DNA from: Dehalococcoidia bacterium
GTDB taxonomy: Bacteria > Chloroflexota > Dehalococcoidia > GIF9 > JAUXIO01
Length of the DNA stretch: 34,217 nt
Direction: 5' to 3'
Assembly: GCA_030620975.1 (NCBI GenBank)
Contig: JAUXIO010000009.1
Location: 1-34,217 of the forward strand
Shown piece by piece: positions 18,317 through 27,339 of this stretch; the first letter of the stretch is position 1, and each line of letters begins with the position of its first letter. The notes below the pieces were generated by a model. It searched no databases, was not told the origin of the DNA, and saw only the letters and a list, made by a program, of their open reading frames with translations. The position numbers and the translations under genes were made by a program.

Positions 18317-20146
18317 GTGAAGGCAGTTCAGCTGGAAGAGCTACTGAAAAGTTTGCCCCGAAAACCTGGCGTATATCTATTCAAAGATATTCAGGACCAT
18401 GTCCTTTACATCGGTAAAGCTTCCAATCTCAATCATCGAGTAAGAAGTTATTTCAGCTCACCCCTTAGCCCATCACCGAAACTTCAGCGACTAATAAACA
18501 AAATAAGCGACTTCGAGTTCATAGTCACCGATTCGGAGCAGGAAGCACTTATCCTAGAATGCAACCTGATTAAGAGATATCGCCCTCGCTACAACATCCG
18601 CTTAAAAGATGATAAGGCCTTCCCTTATCTCAAGATAAACCTTAGCGAGGAATGGCCCAGGGTCAGCATTACTCGACGCCTTGAGGAAGACGGGAGCAGA
18701 TATTTTGGCCCCTTTGCCAGCGCCGGCTCAGTTCGCCAGACTCTAAAACTAATAAAGAAAATATTCCCCTTCCGCTCGTGTAATAAAGCCATTACTGGAA
18801 ACGATAATCGGCCCTGCCTCAACTATTACATTCACCGTTGCCTCGGACCCTGCATCGGTGTCGTAACTAAAGAAGAGTATGCCGAAATAATAAACCAGGT
18901 CATTCTATTTTTAGAAGGTAAACGGGAGCTGGTTCTGCGCGAGTTAAAAAGAAAAATGGCGGCAGCGTCCAGTCAATTCCATTTTGAGAAGGCGGCATTG
19001 CTTCGCGACCAAATCCAGGCTGTAGAAAGAGTGATTGAGGGGCAGAAAATTGCTACCACAGTAAAAGGCGAGCAAGATGTTATCGCCTTGGCACAAACCA
19101 AAGACCAAGCCTACGTGGAGATTTTCTTCATACGCAATAGCAAGCTCATCGGGCGCGAGCATTTCCTTATGGAAGGCATCCAAGAGGAGAAACCAAGCCA
19201 GATAATGGCTAGCTTCATAAAGCAATATTATGTTTCAGCCTCATTTATACCGCCGCTAATACTGCTTCAATACCCCGTAGATGACGTGGCAGTCATAACC
19301 GAGTGGTTGAAAGCCAAAAGAGAAAGGAAGGTAAGCCTTCAAGTGCCTAAACGCGGAGCCAAAAAACAATTAGTAGACATGGTTGCTCAGAATGCCAACC
19401 AGAGCTTGGAGCTGGCCAAAGTTAAGCAGACAGCTCCCGAGAGTATAACTTCCAGCCTAGAAGAGCTAAAGAGAAGACTCCAGCTACCCCAGACGCCACT
19501 CAGGATAGAATGCTATGATATCTCCAACATTCAAGGTAGCTTAGCCGTAGGCAGTATGGTTGTCTTTGATAAAGGGCTACCCAAGCCAGCGCAATATCGC
19601 CACTTCCGAATCAAGACTGTTGTTGGCGCTAACGACTACGCCATGATGCAGGAAGTAATAAGAAGGCGCTTCAAAAGAAGTGTGAGTACCGAGGGCACCT
19701 GGTCAATTATCCCCGACCTCATCCTCATTGACGGTGGCAAGGGACAACTCAATGCCACTCTAGAAGTGCTGCACCAGCTGGAAATGAAAACCATCCCCAC
19801 TGCCAGCTTGGCCAAACAAAGAGAAGAGGTCTTCCTCCCCAACAAATCTAAGCCTGTCGATATTCCTCAAGGCTCTCCAGCGCTACATCTACTCCAAAGA
19901 ATAAGAGACGAAGCACATCGCTTCGCTTTGGGTTATCACCAAAGGTTACGCCATAAAGAGGGCATTATGTCTATACTTGATAGTATCCCCGGCATAGGGC
20001 CAAAGCGGAAAAAAGCCTTATTGAGAAAGTTTGGCTCAATCCAAACTATCAAGCAAGCCTCCCTGGATGAACTCACTAAAACAAGTGGTATAACATTGAC
20101 TTTAGCACACAGGATTAAGGAATCCAGCGAAGAGATAAGGCCATGA
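18317..20146 (+). CDS. uvrC: Excinuclease ABC subunit C
   Basis: KPGVYLFKDIQDHVLYIGKASNL (GIY-YIG), LIDGGKGQLNA and C-terminal HhH SIPGIGPKRKKALLRKFGSI. Confidence 0.96.
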   Translation: MKAVQLEELLKSLPRKPGVYLFKDIQDHVLYIGKASNLNHRVRSYFSSPLSPSPKLQRLINKISDFEFIVTDSEQEALILECNLIKRYRPRYNIRLKDDKAFPYLKINLSEEWPRVSITRRLEEDGSRYFGPFASAGSVRQTLKLIKKIFPFRSCNKAITGNDNRPCLNYYIHRCLGPCIGVVTKEEYAEIINQVILFLEGKRELVLRELKRKMAAASSQFHFEKAALLRDQIQAVERVIEGQKIATTVKGEQDVIALAQTKDQAYVEIFFIRNSKLIGREHFLMEGIQEEKPSQIMASFIKQYYVSASFIPPLILLQYPVDDVAVITEWLKAKRERKVSLQVPKRGAKKQLVDMVAQNANQSLELAKVKQTAPESITSSLEELKRRLQLPQTPLRIECYDISNIQGSLAVGSMVVFDKGLPKPAQYRHFRIKTVVGANDYAMMQEVIRRRFKRSVSTEGTWSIIPDLILIDGGKGQLNATLEVLHQLEMKTIPTASLAKQREEVFLPNKSKPVDIPQGSPALHLLQRIRDEAHRFALGYHQRLRHKEGIMSILDSIPGIGPKRKKALLRKFGSIQTIKQASLDELTKTSGITLTLAHRIKESSEEIRP

Positions 20147-20174
20147 TTGGCAGCGTTAGCAGGCCAACGCCAGC

Positions 20175-20219
20175 AACTGAACCGCACACTATGATAAAGC
20201 CTGGAGAACAGGTTCAGTT
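20175..20219. terminator. Inverted repeat AACTGAACC...GGTTCAGTT between convergent genes
   Basis: Perfect 9-bp arms at 20175-20183 and 20211-20219, 27-nt loop; straddles the stop of the minus-strand Fe-S protein; no clear T-tract. Confidence 0.3.
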
Positions 20220-21286
20220 ATATAAACTACTTTCTTATCGCTTCCTCTCTTGTGAGCGATATAGCTAAAGCTAAATTCGCAAAAGGGACAAGCGGTTACC
20301 AGCGGGCTTACTGTAACTTGGTCCAATACCTTGCTAGCTACCTTTAAGGATAGGTCACGACAGACCATCCTTACCCCCGCCCCAGCCCCACAGCAAGGGG
20401 CATCTTCCCTATTCTCAGGTAACTCATTTACCTTTATCCCGCTTAAGCACAAAACTTCTCTCGGCTCATCGAAAATTCCGTCAGGCCTTGCCAATCGACA
20501 TGGGTCATGATAGGTCACCTCACCCACCACCTGGGCTATTTTTATTCCCCTTTCCTTCAACAATGAAGGTAACAACTGGACAATATGCACCAATTCAAAA
20601 TCTACACTCCCCAAAAGCTGAGGATACAAATACTTAAAGCAGTAATAGCAGGCAGGGCAGACCAAGATAATCTTTTTTATACCTAGCTTCTTAAATTTAT
20701 TAACATTTTCCTCAGCTATTTCTCGGAGGAGATCGTCTCTGGCTGCGTCTCCATATATCACCCCACAACACCCCTCATCCTTTAAAATCATAAAGTCAAC
20801 ACCCAATTTCTTTAATAACAGGTAAGATGAAGCAGCAGCATCTTTAGTCACATAGGCGGATGCACAACCGACATAGAGAAGCGTGCTCGACTCACGACTG
20901 GGGAACTCCTCAGGCAGCCAATCAAGCCTCCTAGCCGGGTCTCCATTGACAGCATTACCTAACCTCTGGGTTGATTCGACAAGCTTTTTATGTGGTTCTG
21001 GAGATTCTATCCCCCTTTTTCTCAACTTTAGACGTGAATGCCAAACAATATTCGCAATATCTATGCTGAATGGGCAAGCTTCGGTGCAAAGGCGGCATTC
21101 GAGGCAGCTATAGACGCTTTCTACCATTTGAGGGGTGATTTCCCCACCTTGAAGTATCCTCCCAGCAACCTTAATTCTGGCTATAGGTGAAAAATTGTCA
21201 TCTTGGGTTGCATTATAGGTAGGACAAACTTGCAAGCAAACTCCACATTCGTTGCAGAGCTCCACTGATTCCATTAATTCTGTCAT
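20189..21286 (-). CDS. Heterodisulfide reductase-like (Fe-S)-binding protein with two CCG domains (HdrD/GlpC/GlcF family)
   Basis: CNECGVCLQVCP and CLECRLCTEACP clusters, then two CCG modules (GCCGVIYG...CPACYYC and PCCGAGAG...CPFCEFSF). Confidence 0.88.
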   Translation of the reverse strand: MTELMESVELCNECGVCLQVCPTYNATQDDNFSPIARIKVAGRILQGGEITPQMVESVYSCLECRLCTEACPFSIDIANIVWHSRLKLRKRGIESPEPHKKLVESTQRLGNAVNGDPARRLDWLPEEFPSRESSTLLYVGCASAYVTKDAAASSYLLLKKLGVDFMILKDEGCCGVIYGDAARDDLLREIAEENVNKFKKLGIKKIILVCPACYYCFKYLYPQLLGSVDFELVHIVQLLPSLLKERGIKIAQVVGEVTYHDPCRLARPDGIFDEPREVLCLSGIKVNELPENREDAPCCGAGAGVRMVCRDLSLKVASKVLDQVTVSPLVTACPFCEFSFSYIAHKRGSDKKVVYITEPVLQALS

Positions 21287-21332
21287 GATAAGACCCCTTC
21301 CATTCCACCGTTTTTAATATTCTTTAATCAAG

Positions 21333-22067
21333 TTAACCTTGCAGGTAACTCATCAACGTTACCGTATTTTTCACAGCAAAAGCCTCGGCATCATTATTAA
21401 AGTAAATGTAAATCGTTTTTAGATTTCGTCCCAGATTAGCAATATTTTCCGCCCATCTGAAAAGTTCTTCATCAGAATAACAGCTCGAGTACAAACCATC
21501 ACTGCCGTGGAAACAAATATACGCAAAATCGGCAGTTGCAACTAGGGGACAAGTAAAGCCAGGCATATCAAAAATGCAAAGGCCAACATTGTATCGGCGC
21601 AAGGTATCAAAAATGCCATCATTAATCCACGACTCATTACGAAACTCGAAAACGTGTTTACGCCCCCTCGGCAACAAAGACAGGAAGTTCTCCAGAATCT
21701 CCCGGTTACACTTCATGTTGGGTGGAAGCTGATAAAGAAGAGGTCCCAATTTGTCTTCAAGTAGACGAGCCCTGGACAAAAAAATTTTCAGTGGCTCTTC
21801 CACATTTTTCAGCCTCTTTATATGAGTAATAAAACGGCTTACCTTAACTGCAAAAACAAAGTCCTCAGATGATGACTCGCGCCAGCCAACGAAAGCCTTC
21901 TCCGAGGGTAAGCGGTAAAAACTGTTATTGAGCTCAACGGTGCCAAAATGTCCAGCATAAAACTCCAGCCATTTTGCTTTAGCCAGCTTCTCGGGGTAAA
22001 AAAGCCCACGCCAGTGCTCATAATGCCAGCCACTAGTACCGATATAATATTTGTGCACCTTCCCCAT
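21333..22067 (-). CDS. DUF72 family protein
   Basis: YIGTSGWHYEHWRGLFYPEKL and VELNNSFYRLPS motifs. Confidence 0.9.
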   Translation of the reverse strand: MGKVHKYYIGTSGWHYEHWRGLFYPEKLAKAKWLEFYAGHFGTVELNNSFYRLPSEKAFVGWRESSSEDFVFAVKVSRFITHIKRLKNVEEPLKIFLSRARLLEDKLGPLLYQLPPNMKCNREILENFLSLLPRGRKHVFEFRNESWINDGIFDTLRRYNVGLCIFDMPGFTCPLVATADFAYICFHGSDGLYSSCYSDEELFRWAENIANLGRNLKTIYIYFNNDAEAFAVKNTVTLMSYLQG

Positions 22068-22096
22068 AGCTTCAAGTAAAATAAACTTGCCTGTTG

Positions 22097-22879
22097 TCAG
22101 GGCATGGCATCTAACCGCGCCAAATCAAATGTCATACCATCCCGAGCCGCGATAACTGATATGCCGATGTCCTCGCTTAGCTGCTTGGCTACTTCCCATG
22201 GCTTAGCTCGCCACATGGTCATACCAAAGTGGGTCAAAATGGCTACTTTCGGCTTGACCTCCACAATTATTTGCTTAGCTTCGGGAAGAGATAAATGGTC
22301 AATGAGAGCACCTGATTTCAATCTAACCACATTGATAATTAGCAACTCACCCCTGTAATAGCTGGCTAACTTATCAAAATACCCCGTGTCAACAATCCAA
22401 GAGAAAGTATGCCGCGGCGTTCGAAAAACAAACCCATAGGTTTCTACTGGATGCCTGTGCCTGATCGGCGTCTCAAAAGAAATATCACCGATAGAATAAG
22501 ACTTGCCCTCAGCCAGAACTTCTATGCTTTCGGGATAAGCTCTCAGGTGAGGAGAAATGACAGAATCTTCATTTAAGGCGTCGGAGGGAACAAAAACTAC
22601 ACCCCGCTTTTTTGTTCCAGCCTCAGTCATGGCTTCAATCATAACATTCATATCTCCACTATGGTCAAGATGTTTATGAGAAAGAATGATAGCTGCCAGC
22701 TTAGCCGGAACCAGCTTCTTTTTAACGGCGTGGACTAAACAACCAGGACCAGGGTCCAAAAGCAGCTTGGTGTCACCGAAATTAAGCCAAGCGCCGCCAG
22801 AAGCTAAAAATTGATTAATAAGCACAAACCTGGCACCAGCAGTACCAAGGAAAGTTATCGTATCTGATAATTCATCCAC
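22097..22879 (-). CDS. MBL-fold metallohydrolase, RNase Z-like
   Basis: LSHKHLDHSGDMNVM, DHLSLPEAKQI and LTHFGMTMW motifs. Confidence 0.85.
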   Translation of the reverse strand: MDELSDTITFLGTAGARFVLINQFLASGGAWLNFGDTKLLLDPGPGCLVHAVKKKLVPAKLAAIILSHKHLDHSGDMNVMIEAMTEAGTKKRGVVFVPSDALNEDSVISPHLRAYPESIEVLAEGKSYSIGDISFETPIRHRHPVETYGFVFRTPRHTFSWIVDTGYFDKLASYYRGELLIINVVRLKSGALIDHLSLPEAKQIIVEVKPKVAILTHFGMTMWRAKPWEVAKQLSEDIGISVIAARDGMTFDLARLDAMP

Positions 22880-22959
22880 GACATCACAATTATATCAGGA
22901 ACTCGACTTTATCCACAGTTCTGCTAAAATGAATTAAACTTTCTAAACGCTGGGGCCAC

Positions 22960-23469
22960 ATGGCAGAAATAGAACGGGAAATCGCCGAGTTACTAAGAAA
23001 ACACCAAGCTAGAATGGGGAAATTGCTGACTCTAGGCACAGCCGAATCAGCCACGGGCGGCAGAATAGCTGACAAGATAACCAACGTTCCAGGCAGCTCT
23101 GACTACTACAAGGGCAGTATAGTGGCCTACAGCAGCGAGATAAAAATCAAAGTCCTCGGGGTAAAGAATACAACTATCAAAAACTATGGTGCCGTTAGCC
23201 CACAAACGGCCATAGAGATGGCTGAGGGCGGTCGAAAACTGCTGGACGTAGACATATGTATTTCAGATACTGGAATCGCCGGGTCCTCGGGGACCACTCC
23301 TAAAAAGCCAGCAGGGCTCTTTTACCTCGGTTTATCAGCTACCAATGCCAGCCTAAGCCGAGAGCATCGCTTTCCCGGAGACCGAGAGGGAAATAAACGA
23401 GATGCCACCGATGAAGCCTTAAATATATTAAGGGAATATCTATTACAATGCCTCAGCAAAATAGAATGA
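22960..23469 (+). CDS. CinA C-terminal domain protein, nicotinamide-nucleotide amidase family
   Basis: AESATGGRIADKITNVPGSSDYYKGSIVAYSSEIK and DTGIAGSSGTTPKKPAGLFYLGL motifs. Confidence 0.88.
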   Translation: MAEIEREIAELLRKHQARMGKLLTLGTAESATGGRIADKITNVPGSSDYYKGSIVAYSSEIKIKVLGVKNTTIKNYGAVSPQTAIEMAEGGRKLLDVDICISDTGIAGSSGTTPKKPAGLFYLGLSATNASLSREHRFPGDREGNKRDATDEALNILREYLLQCLSKIE

Positions 23470-23514
23470 AACTGGGCTCAAAGTTAGCAATACCAAGTTT
23501 GGTGATTTCTTAAA

Positions 23515-23895
23515 ATGCACGAGCTGTCCATAACTCAAAGTATCCTCGACATTTCCTTAGACAAAGCCAAGGCAGCCCAAGCCTACAAGATAAACAAGAT
23601 CAGTCTAGTTATCGGCGAGTTAACCGGGTTCGTTTCTGAGTGCGTCCAATTCTACTTTGATTTCTTGAGCAAAGACAGCATTGCCGATGGAGCCACTCTC
23701 AACTTCAAGCTGGTGGCTGGGGAGCTACGCTGCCGCAAATGCTCTACCACCTTTAATCCCAAAGATATCATGTGGGTTTGCCCCATCTGCCAAAGCCGAA
23801 GTGTGGAAGTAATCGGAGGCAGGGAACTCTACATAGAAAGTATAGAGGTAGAAACAAATGGAGATAAAAGTCCTACAAAATATTCTGGGAGCTAA
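23515..23895 (+). CDS. hypA: Hydrogenase maturation nickel/zinc protein HypA
   Basis: MHELSITQSILDI N-terminus; zinc motif CRKCSTTFNPKDIMWVCPICQS. Confidence 0.93.
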   Translation: MHELSITQSILDISLDKAKAAQAYKINKISLVIGELTGFVSECVQFYFDFLSKDSIADGATLNFKLVAGELRCRKCSTTFNPKDIMWVCPICQSRSVEVIGGRELYIESIEVETNGDKSPTKYSGS

Positions 23896-24517
23896 CGAAG
23901 CCATCGCCGCTCAAAACAGGCAACTCTTAGACGAGCATAAAATTGCCGCCATTAATTTCATGTCCTCGCCGGGAGCAGGTAAAACCAGCCTTCTATTACA
24001 AACAATAAAGAACTTAAAAAGTAAAGTCAAAATAGGCGTCATCGAAGGCGATGTAGCTTCAAAACTGGACTCCGATAAGATAAAAGGGGAGGGAGTAGCC
24101 GTAATTCAGATAAGTACTGGCAGTAGTTGCTCCCTCGAAGCTCACATGATTAGTTTGGCTCTTAAAGACTTACCCCTAACAGACATAGACCTACTTTTCA
24201 TAGAAAATGTTGGTAATCTCATTTGCCCCGCTGAATTTGCCCTGGGAGAACACAAAAAGGTAGTGATCTCCAGCGTGCCTGAAGGCGATGATAAACCTAC
24301 CAAATATCCTTTAATATTCACTGAAACTGATGTGGTGGTGATAAATAAGCTCGACCTTCTGCCTTATGTTGACTTTAACCTCAATAACTTCCGCCGTGCC
24401 CTCAAAGGAGTGAATCCAAAGGTTAAAATCTTCGAAGTCTCCTGCAAGACCGGTGAAGGTTTGAGAAACTGGTATTCCTGGCTGTTAAGCGAAGTAAAGG
24501 CCATTACTACAAGATAA
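23858..24517 (+). CDS. hypB: Hydrogenase maturation GTPase HypB, without His-rich N-terminus
   Basis: SSPGAGKTSLL P-loop, IEGDVAS, ENVGNLICPAEF and NKLDLLPY motifs; overlaps hypA by 38 nt. Confidence 0.93.
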   Translation: MEIKVLQNILGANEAIAAQNRQLLDEHKIAAINFMSSPGAGKTSLLLQTIKNLKSKVKIGVIEGDVASKLDSDKIKGEGVAVIQISTGSSCSLEAHMISLALKDLPLTDIDLLFIENVGNLICPAEFALGEHKKVVISSVPEGDDKPTKYPLIFTETDVVVINKLDLLPYVDFNLNNFRRALKGVNPKVKIFEVSCKTGEGLRNWYSWLLSEVKAITTR

Positions 24518-24522
24518 GGTAA

Positions 24523-24550
24523 TTGCAAAAACCAAATTTAGAGTTATAAT
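24523..24550 (+). promoter_or_regulatory. Candidate promoter ahead of the 90-aa ORF
   Basis: TTGCAA (24523-24528), 16-nt spacer, TATAAT (24545-24550). Confidence 0.5.
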
Positions 24551-24578
24551 CTATTAAAGAATAAGTGAGGAGGTTAAG

Positions 24579-24851
24579 ATGGCAAAGATTTTGGTGCTTC
24601 ACACGGATAAGGGGAAAATGCCAAAACTCAATGAGCTACAACTGCGGCACTTCCACGTAAATGCGGGGGAGGCCATGAGAAGAGACTCCAAGCTTAAGCT
24701 CAATGGCGTATATGTAGACAAAGATGGTGTGGGAATTAGCGACTGGGAAGCCAAAGACGCTAAAGCAGTAGAAAAGGTTATGAAGGAATTCTTAGATTTT
24801 ATCCCTTATGACAAGATAGTTAAGGTGGAGCCACTGCCACTAGAGCTCTAA
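24579..24851 (+). CDS. Small hypothetical protein between hypB and hypC
   Basis: 90 aa (MAKILVLHTDKGKMPKLNELQLRHFHVNAGEAMRRDSKLKLNGVYVDKDGVGISDWEAKDAKAVEKVMKEFLDFIPYDKIVKVEPLPLEL); GAGGAGG Shine-Dalgarno at 24567-24573. Confidence 0.8.
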   Translation: MAKILVLHTDKGKMPKLNELQLRHFHVNAGEAMRRDSKLKLNGVYVDKDGVGISDWEAKDAKAVEKVMKEFLDFIPYDKIVKVEPLPLEL

Positions 24852-24943
24852 GCATTTAGCTGAGTCAGCTTACCATTCTGCATCACATTTTTTACTGATA
24901 ATTGCAGCGATCTAGCCAAGTTTTTTATTATCGGAAGGTGAAA

Positions 24944-25011
24944 CAAAGTAGAAGGTAATTCCAATGCAGGTGTTGCGTCCTACAGTCCTCATCAAACTGC
25001 CTTCTACTTTG
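24944..25011. promoter_or_regulatory. Inverted repeat CAAAGTAGAAGG...CCTTCTACTTTG in the leader of hypC
   Basis: Perfect 12-bp arms at 24944-24955 and 25000-25011; ends 24 nt before the hypC start. Confidence 0.6.
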
Positions 25012-25035
25012 CTTAGTTCGTGGGGAGAGTGAACT

Positions 25036-25263
25036 GTGTGTCTAGCCATCCCGGTACAGGTCGTATCAATAAAAGATAGTGAAGCTGAAGCTGAAATTGG
25101 CAGCGTAAAGCGCCGCATTAATATCTGCCTTACCCCTGAAGTCAAGGTAGGTGATTATGTATTATTACACACCGGCTATGCCATAAATGTCATCGATGAG
25201 GCTGAAGCCCGAGAAACCTTGAGATTGCTAGAGGAGATAGCAAGCCTGAGTGAAATTCATTGA
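25036..25263 (+). CDS. hypC: Hydrogenase maturation chaperone HypC
   Basis: MCLAIPVQVV N-terminus; GTG start after GGGGAGA at 25022-25028. Confidence 0.93.
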   Translation: MCLAIPVQVVSIKDSEAEAEIGSVKRRINICLTPEVKVGDYVLLHTGYAINVIDEAEARETLRLLEEIASLSEIH

Positions 25264-26335
25264 CGAGTATCGCAATGTTGAATTGGGTAAAAAGCTAATA
25301 GCAAGAATCCACCAACGCTCTACCCAACCGGCGAGGTTGATGGAATTCTGCGGTGGGCACACTACAGCTATACTTAGGCATGGTATTCGCCAGCTCATTC
25401 CTCAAAACATAGATATGCTCTCCGGCCCCGGCTGTCCAGTATGTGTCACCGCCAATGCCGATTTAGATAAAGCTATTGCTTCAGCTCATCTGCCCAACAC
25501 CATTATCACCACCTTCGGTGACATGATGAAAGTTCCCGGCAGCCATTCCAGTTTACAGCAAGCAAAGGCAGAGGGAGCAGATATTCACGTAGTTTACTCT
25601 ACTCAAGATGCCCTCCAAATTGCCCAAGATAACCCCCAGAGCTCGGTTATCTTCATTGGCATTGGCTTCGAAACCACGGCACCAACTATTGCCGCTTCCA
25701 TCCTCGAGGCAGAACAAAAGGGGATTAAAAATTTCTACATTTTCTCCTTCCTCAAGCTATGCCCGCCGGTGATAAAGGCAATTCTTAACCTTGGCGAGGT
25801 TAGACTCAACGGCATCATCGGTCCCGGCCATGTGAGCACTATAATTGGCTCCCACCCTTACGAATTCATCCCAAAAGAATACGGCATCGGCTGTGTTATC
25901 TCTGGCTTTGAGCCATTAGATATTCTACTGTGCATAGATAAGCTAGTAGAGCAAATTGAAGGCGATCAGCCACAGGTAGAAATAGCTTATCGCCGCAGCG
26001 TAAAGCCCGGAGGTAATAGGCGAGCATTGGACTTAATGAATGAAGTCTTTGAAATTGGCGAAGCTAACTGGCGCGGTATGGGCACAATTCCCGCCAGTGG
26101 CCTAAAACTTAAACGTAAATACCAACGCTTTAATGCCGAGCAGATTTTCTCAATAGACCCAGGACCACCCCGAGAACCAAAGGGATGCATCTGTGGCGAA
26201 ATCCTCCGCGGCATCAAGATGCCGACGGAATGCAAATTATTTCGCCGAATCTGCACTCCAGAGCATCCCGTGGGTCCGTGTATGGTTTCTTCCGAGGGCG
26301 CTTGCGCTGCCTATTATCAATATGGGGTTAATTAA
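25250..26335 (+). CDS. hypD: Hydrogenase maturation Fe-S protein HypD
   Basis: LMEFCGGHTTAILRHGI, SGPGCPVCVT and C-terminal GCICGEILRGIKMPTECKLF...CTPEHPVGPCMVSSEGACAAYY. Confidence 0.95.
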   Translation: MKFIDEYRNVELGKKLIARIHQRSTQPARLMEFCGGHTTAILRHGIRQLIPQNIDMLSGPGCPVCVTANADLDKAIASAHLPNTIITTFGDMMKVPGSHSSLQQAKAEGADIHVVYSTQDALQIAQDNPQSSVIFIGIGFETTAPTIAASILEAEQKGIKNFYIFSFLKLCPPVIKAILNLGEVRLNGIIGPGHVSTIIGSHPYEFIPKEYGIGCVISGFEPLDILLCIDKLVEQIEGDQPQVEIAYRRSVKPGGNRRALDLMNEVFEIGEANWRGMGTIPASGLKLKRKYQRFNAEQIFSIDPGPPREPKGCICGEILRGIKMPTECKLFRRICTPEHPVGPCMVSSEGACAAYYQYGVN

Positions 26336-27339
26336 TGAACAAAACCATCCTACTCGCCCACGGCAGCGGTGGCAAACTCAGTCACGAGCTATTGGAAAAG
26401 AACTTGCTGCCCCCATTCAGCAATCCCCTCCTAGATAAGCTTGATGACTCAGCCGTTTTCGAATTCAGTGGGCGCCTCGCCTTTACCACCGACAGCTACG
26501 TAGTTAACCCCATATTCTTCCCCGGCGGCGATATTGGCAAGTTAGCCGTATGCGGCACGGTCAATGACCTGGCTATGAGCGGAGCTAAGCCTCTATACCT
26601 AAGCGTATCTCTGGTTATAGAAGAAGGTCTCCTCATAGAGAAGCTTGAACGCATAATCAAATCAATAAAAGCCGCCACCAAGAAGGCTGAAATAATTATA
26701 ATCACCGGCGATACCAAAGTGGTGAACCGGGGCAATGCTGATAAGCTATTTATCAATACCTCCGGTTTGGGAATCATCCCACCGCAACTAGACATTTCAG
26801 GAGCCAATGCCAGAGTTAGTGACAAAATCATCTTAAGTGGAAACATTGGTGACCATGGCATGGCAGTAATGAGTCAGCGCGAAGGCTTAAAGTTTTCCAC
26901 ACCCATAAAAAGCGACTGCGCTCCATTAAACAAACTGGTTTCGCAAATGCTTGAAGCCTCCTCCCAAATTCACTGCCTGCGTGACCCCACCCGGGGCGGA
27001 CTGGCTACCACTCTCAATGAACTCGCCAAGCAGTCCAACGTGGGCATCACTATAGAAGAAGAAAAGGTGCCGGTAGCGGAAGCAGTACGAGCTGCCTGTG
27101 AGCTCTTGGGTTTCGATCCCCTTTACATTGCCAACGAAGGTAAATTGGTAGCCATAGTTGACTCCGCCCATGCTGAATCGGTCTTGGCCAAAATGAAACA
27201 AAATCGTTATGGCACTAATGCCTCGATTATAGGTGAGGTAACCAGCGACCATCCGGGAAGAGTGATAATGAAAACCAGGCTGGGTGCCTCGCGCATTATT
27301 GATATGCTCTCCGGAGAACTACTCCCCCGAATATGTTAG
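26335..27339 (+). CDS. hypE: Carbamoyl-dehydratase HypE
   Basis: HGSGGKLSHELL N-terminus, DPTRGGLATTLNELA, C-terminal LLPRIC-stop. Confidence 0.95.
   Translation: MNKTILLAHGSGGKLSHELLEKNLLPPFSNPLLDKLDDSAVFEFSGRLAFTTDSYVVNPIFFPGGDIGKLAVCGTVNDLAMSGAKPLYLSVSLVIEEGLLIEKLERIIKSIKAATKKAEIIIITGDTKVVNRGNADKLFINTSGLGIIPPQLDISGANARVSDKIILSGNIGDHGMAVMSQREGLKFSTPIKSDCAPLNKLVSQMLEASSQIHCLRDPTRGGLATTLNELAKQSNVGITIEEEKVPVAEAVRAACELLGFDPLYIANEGKLVAIVDSAHAESVLAKMKQNRYGTNASIIGEVTSDHPGRVIMKTRLGASRIIDMLSGELLPRIC

Noticed and set aside
22909-22917. Perfect DnaA box TTATCCACA in the cinA/MBL intergenic region, next to a TGCTAAAAT -10-like box
   Set aside because: Single box with no cluster, no AT-rich unwinding region and no dnaA/dnaN nearby; a 9-mer can occur by chance in 34 kb
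26335-27339. HypE as a selenophosphate synthetase or AIR synthase
   Set aside because: C-terminal PRIC and position after hypD identify HypE
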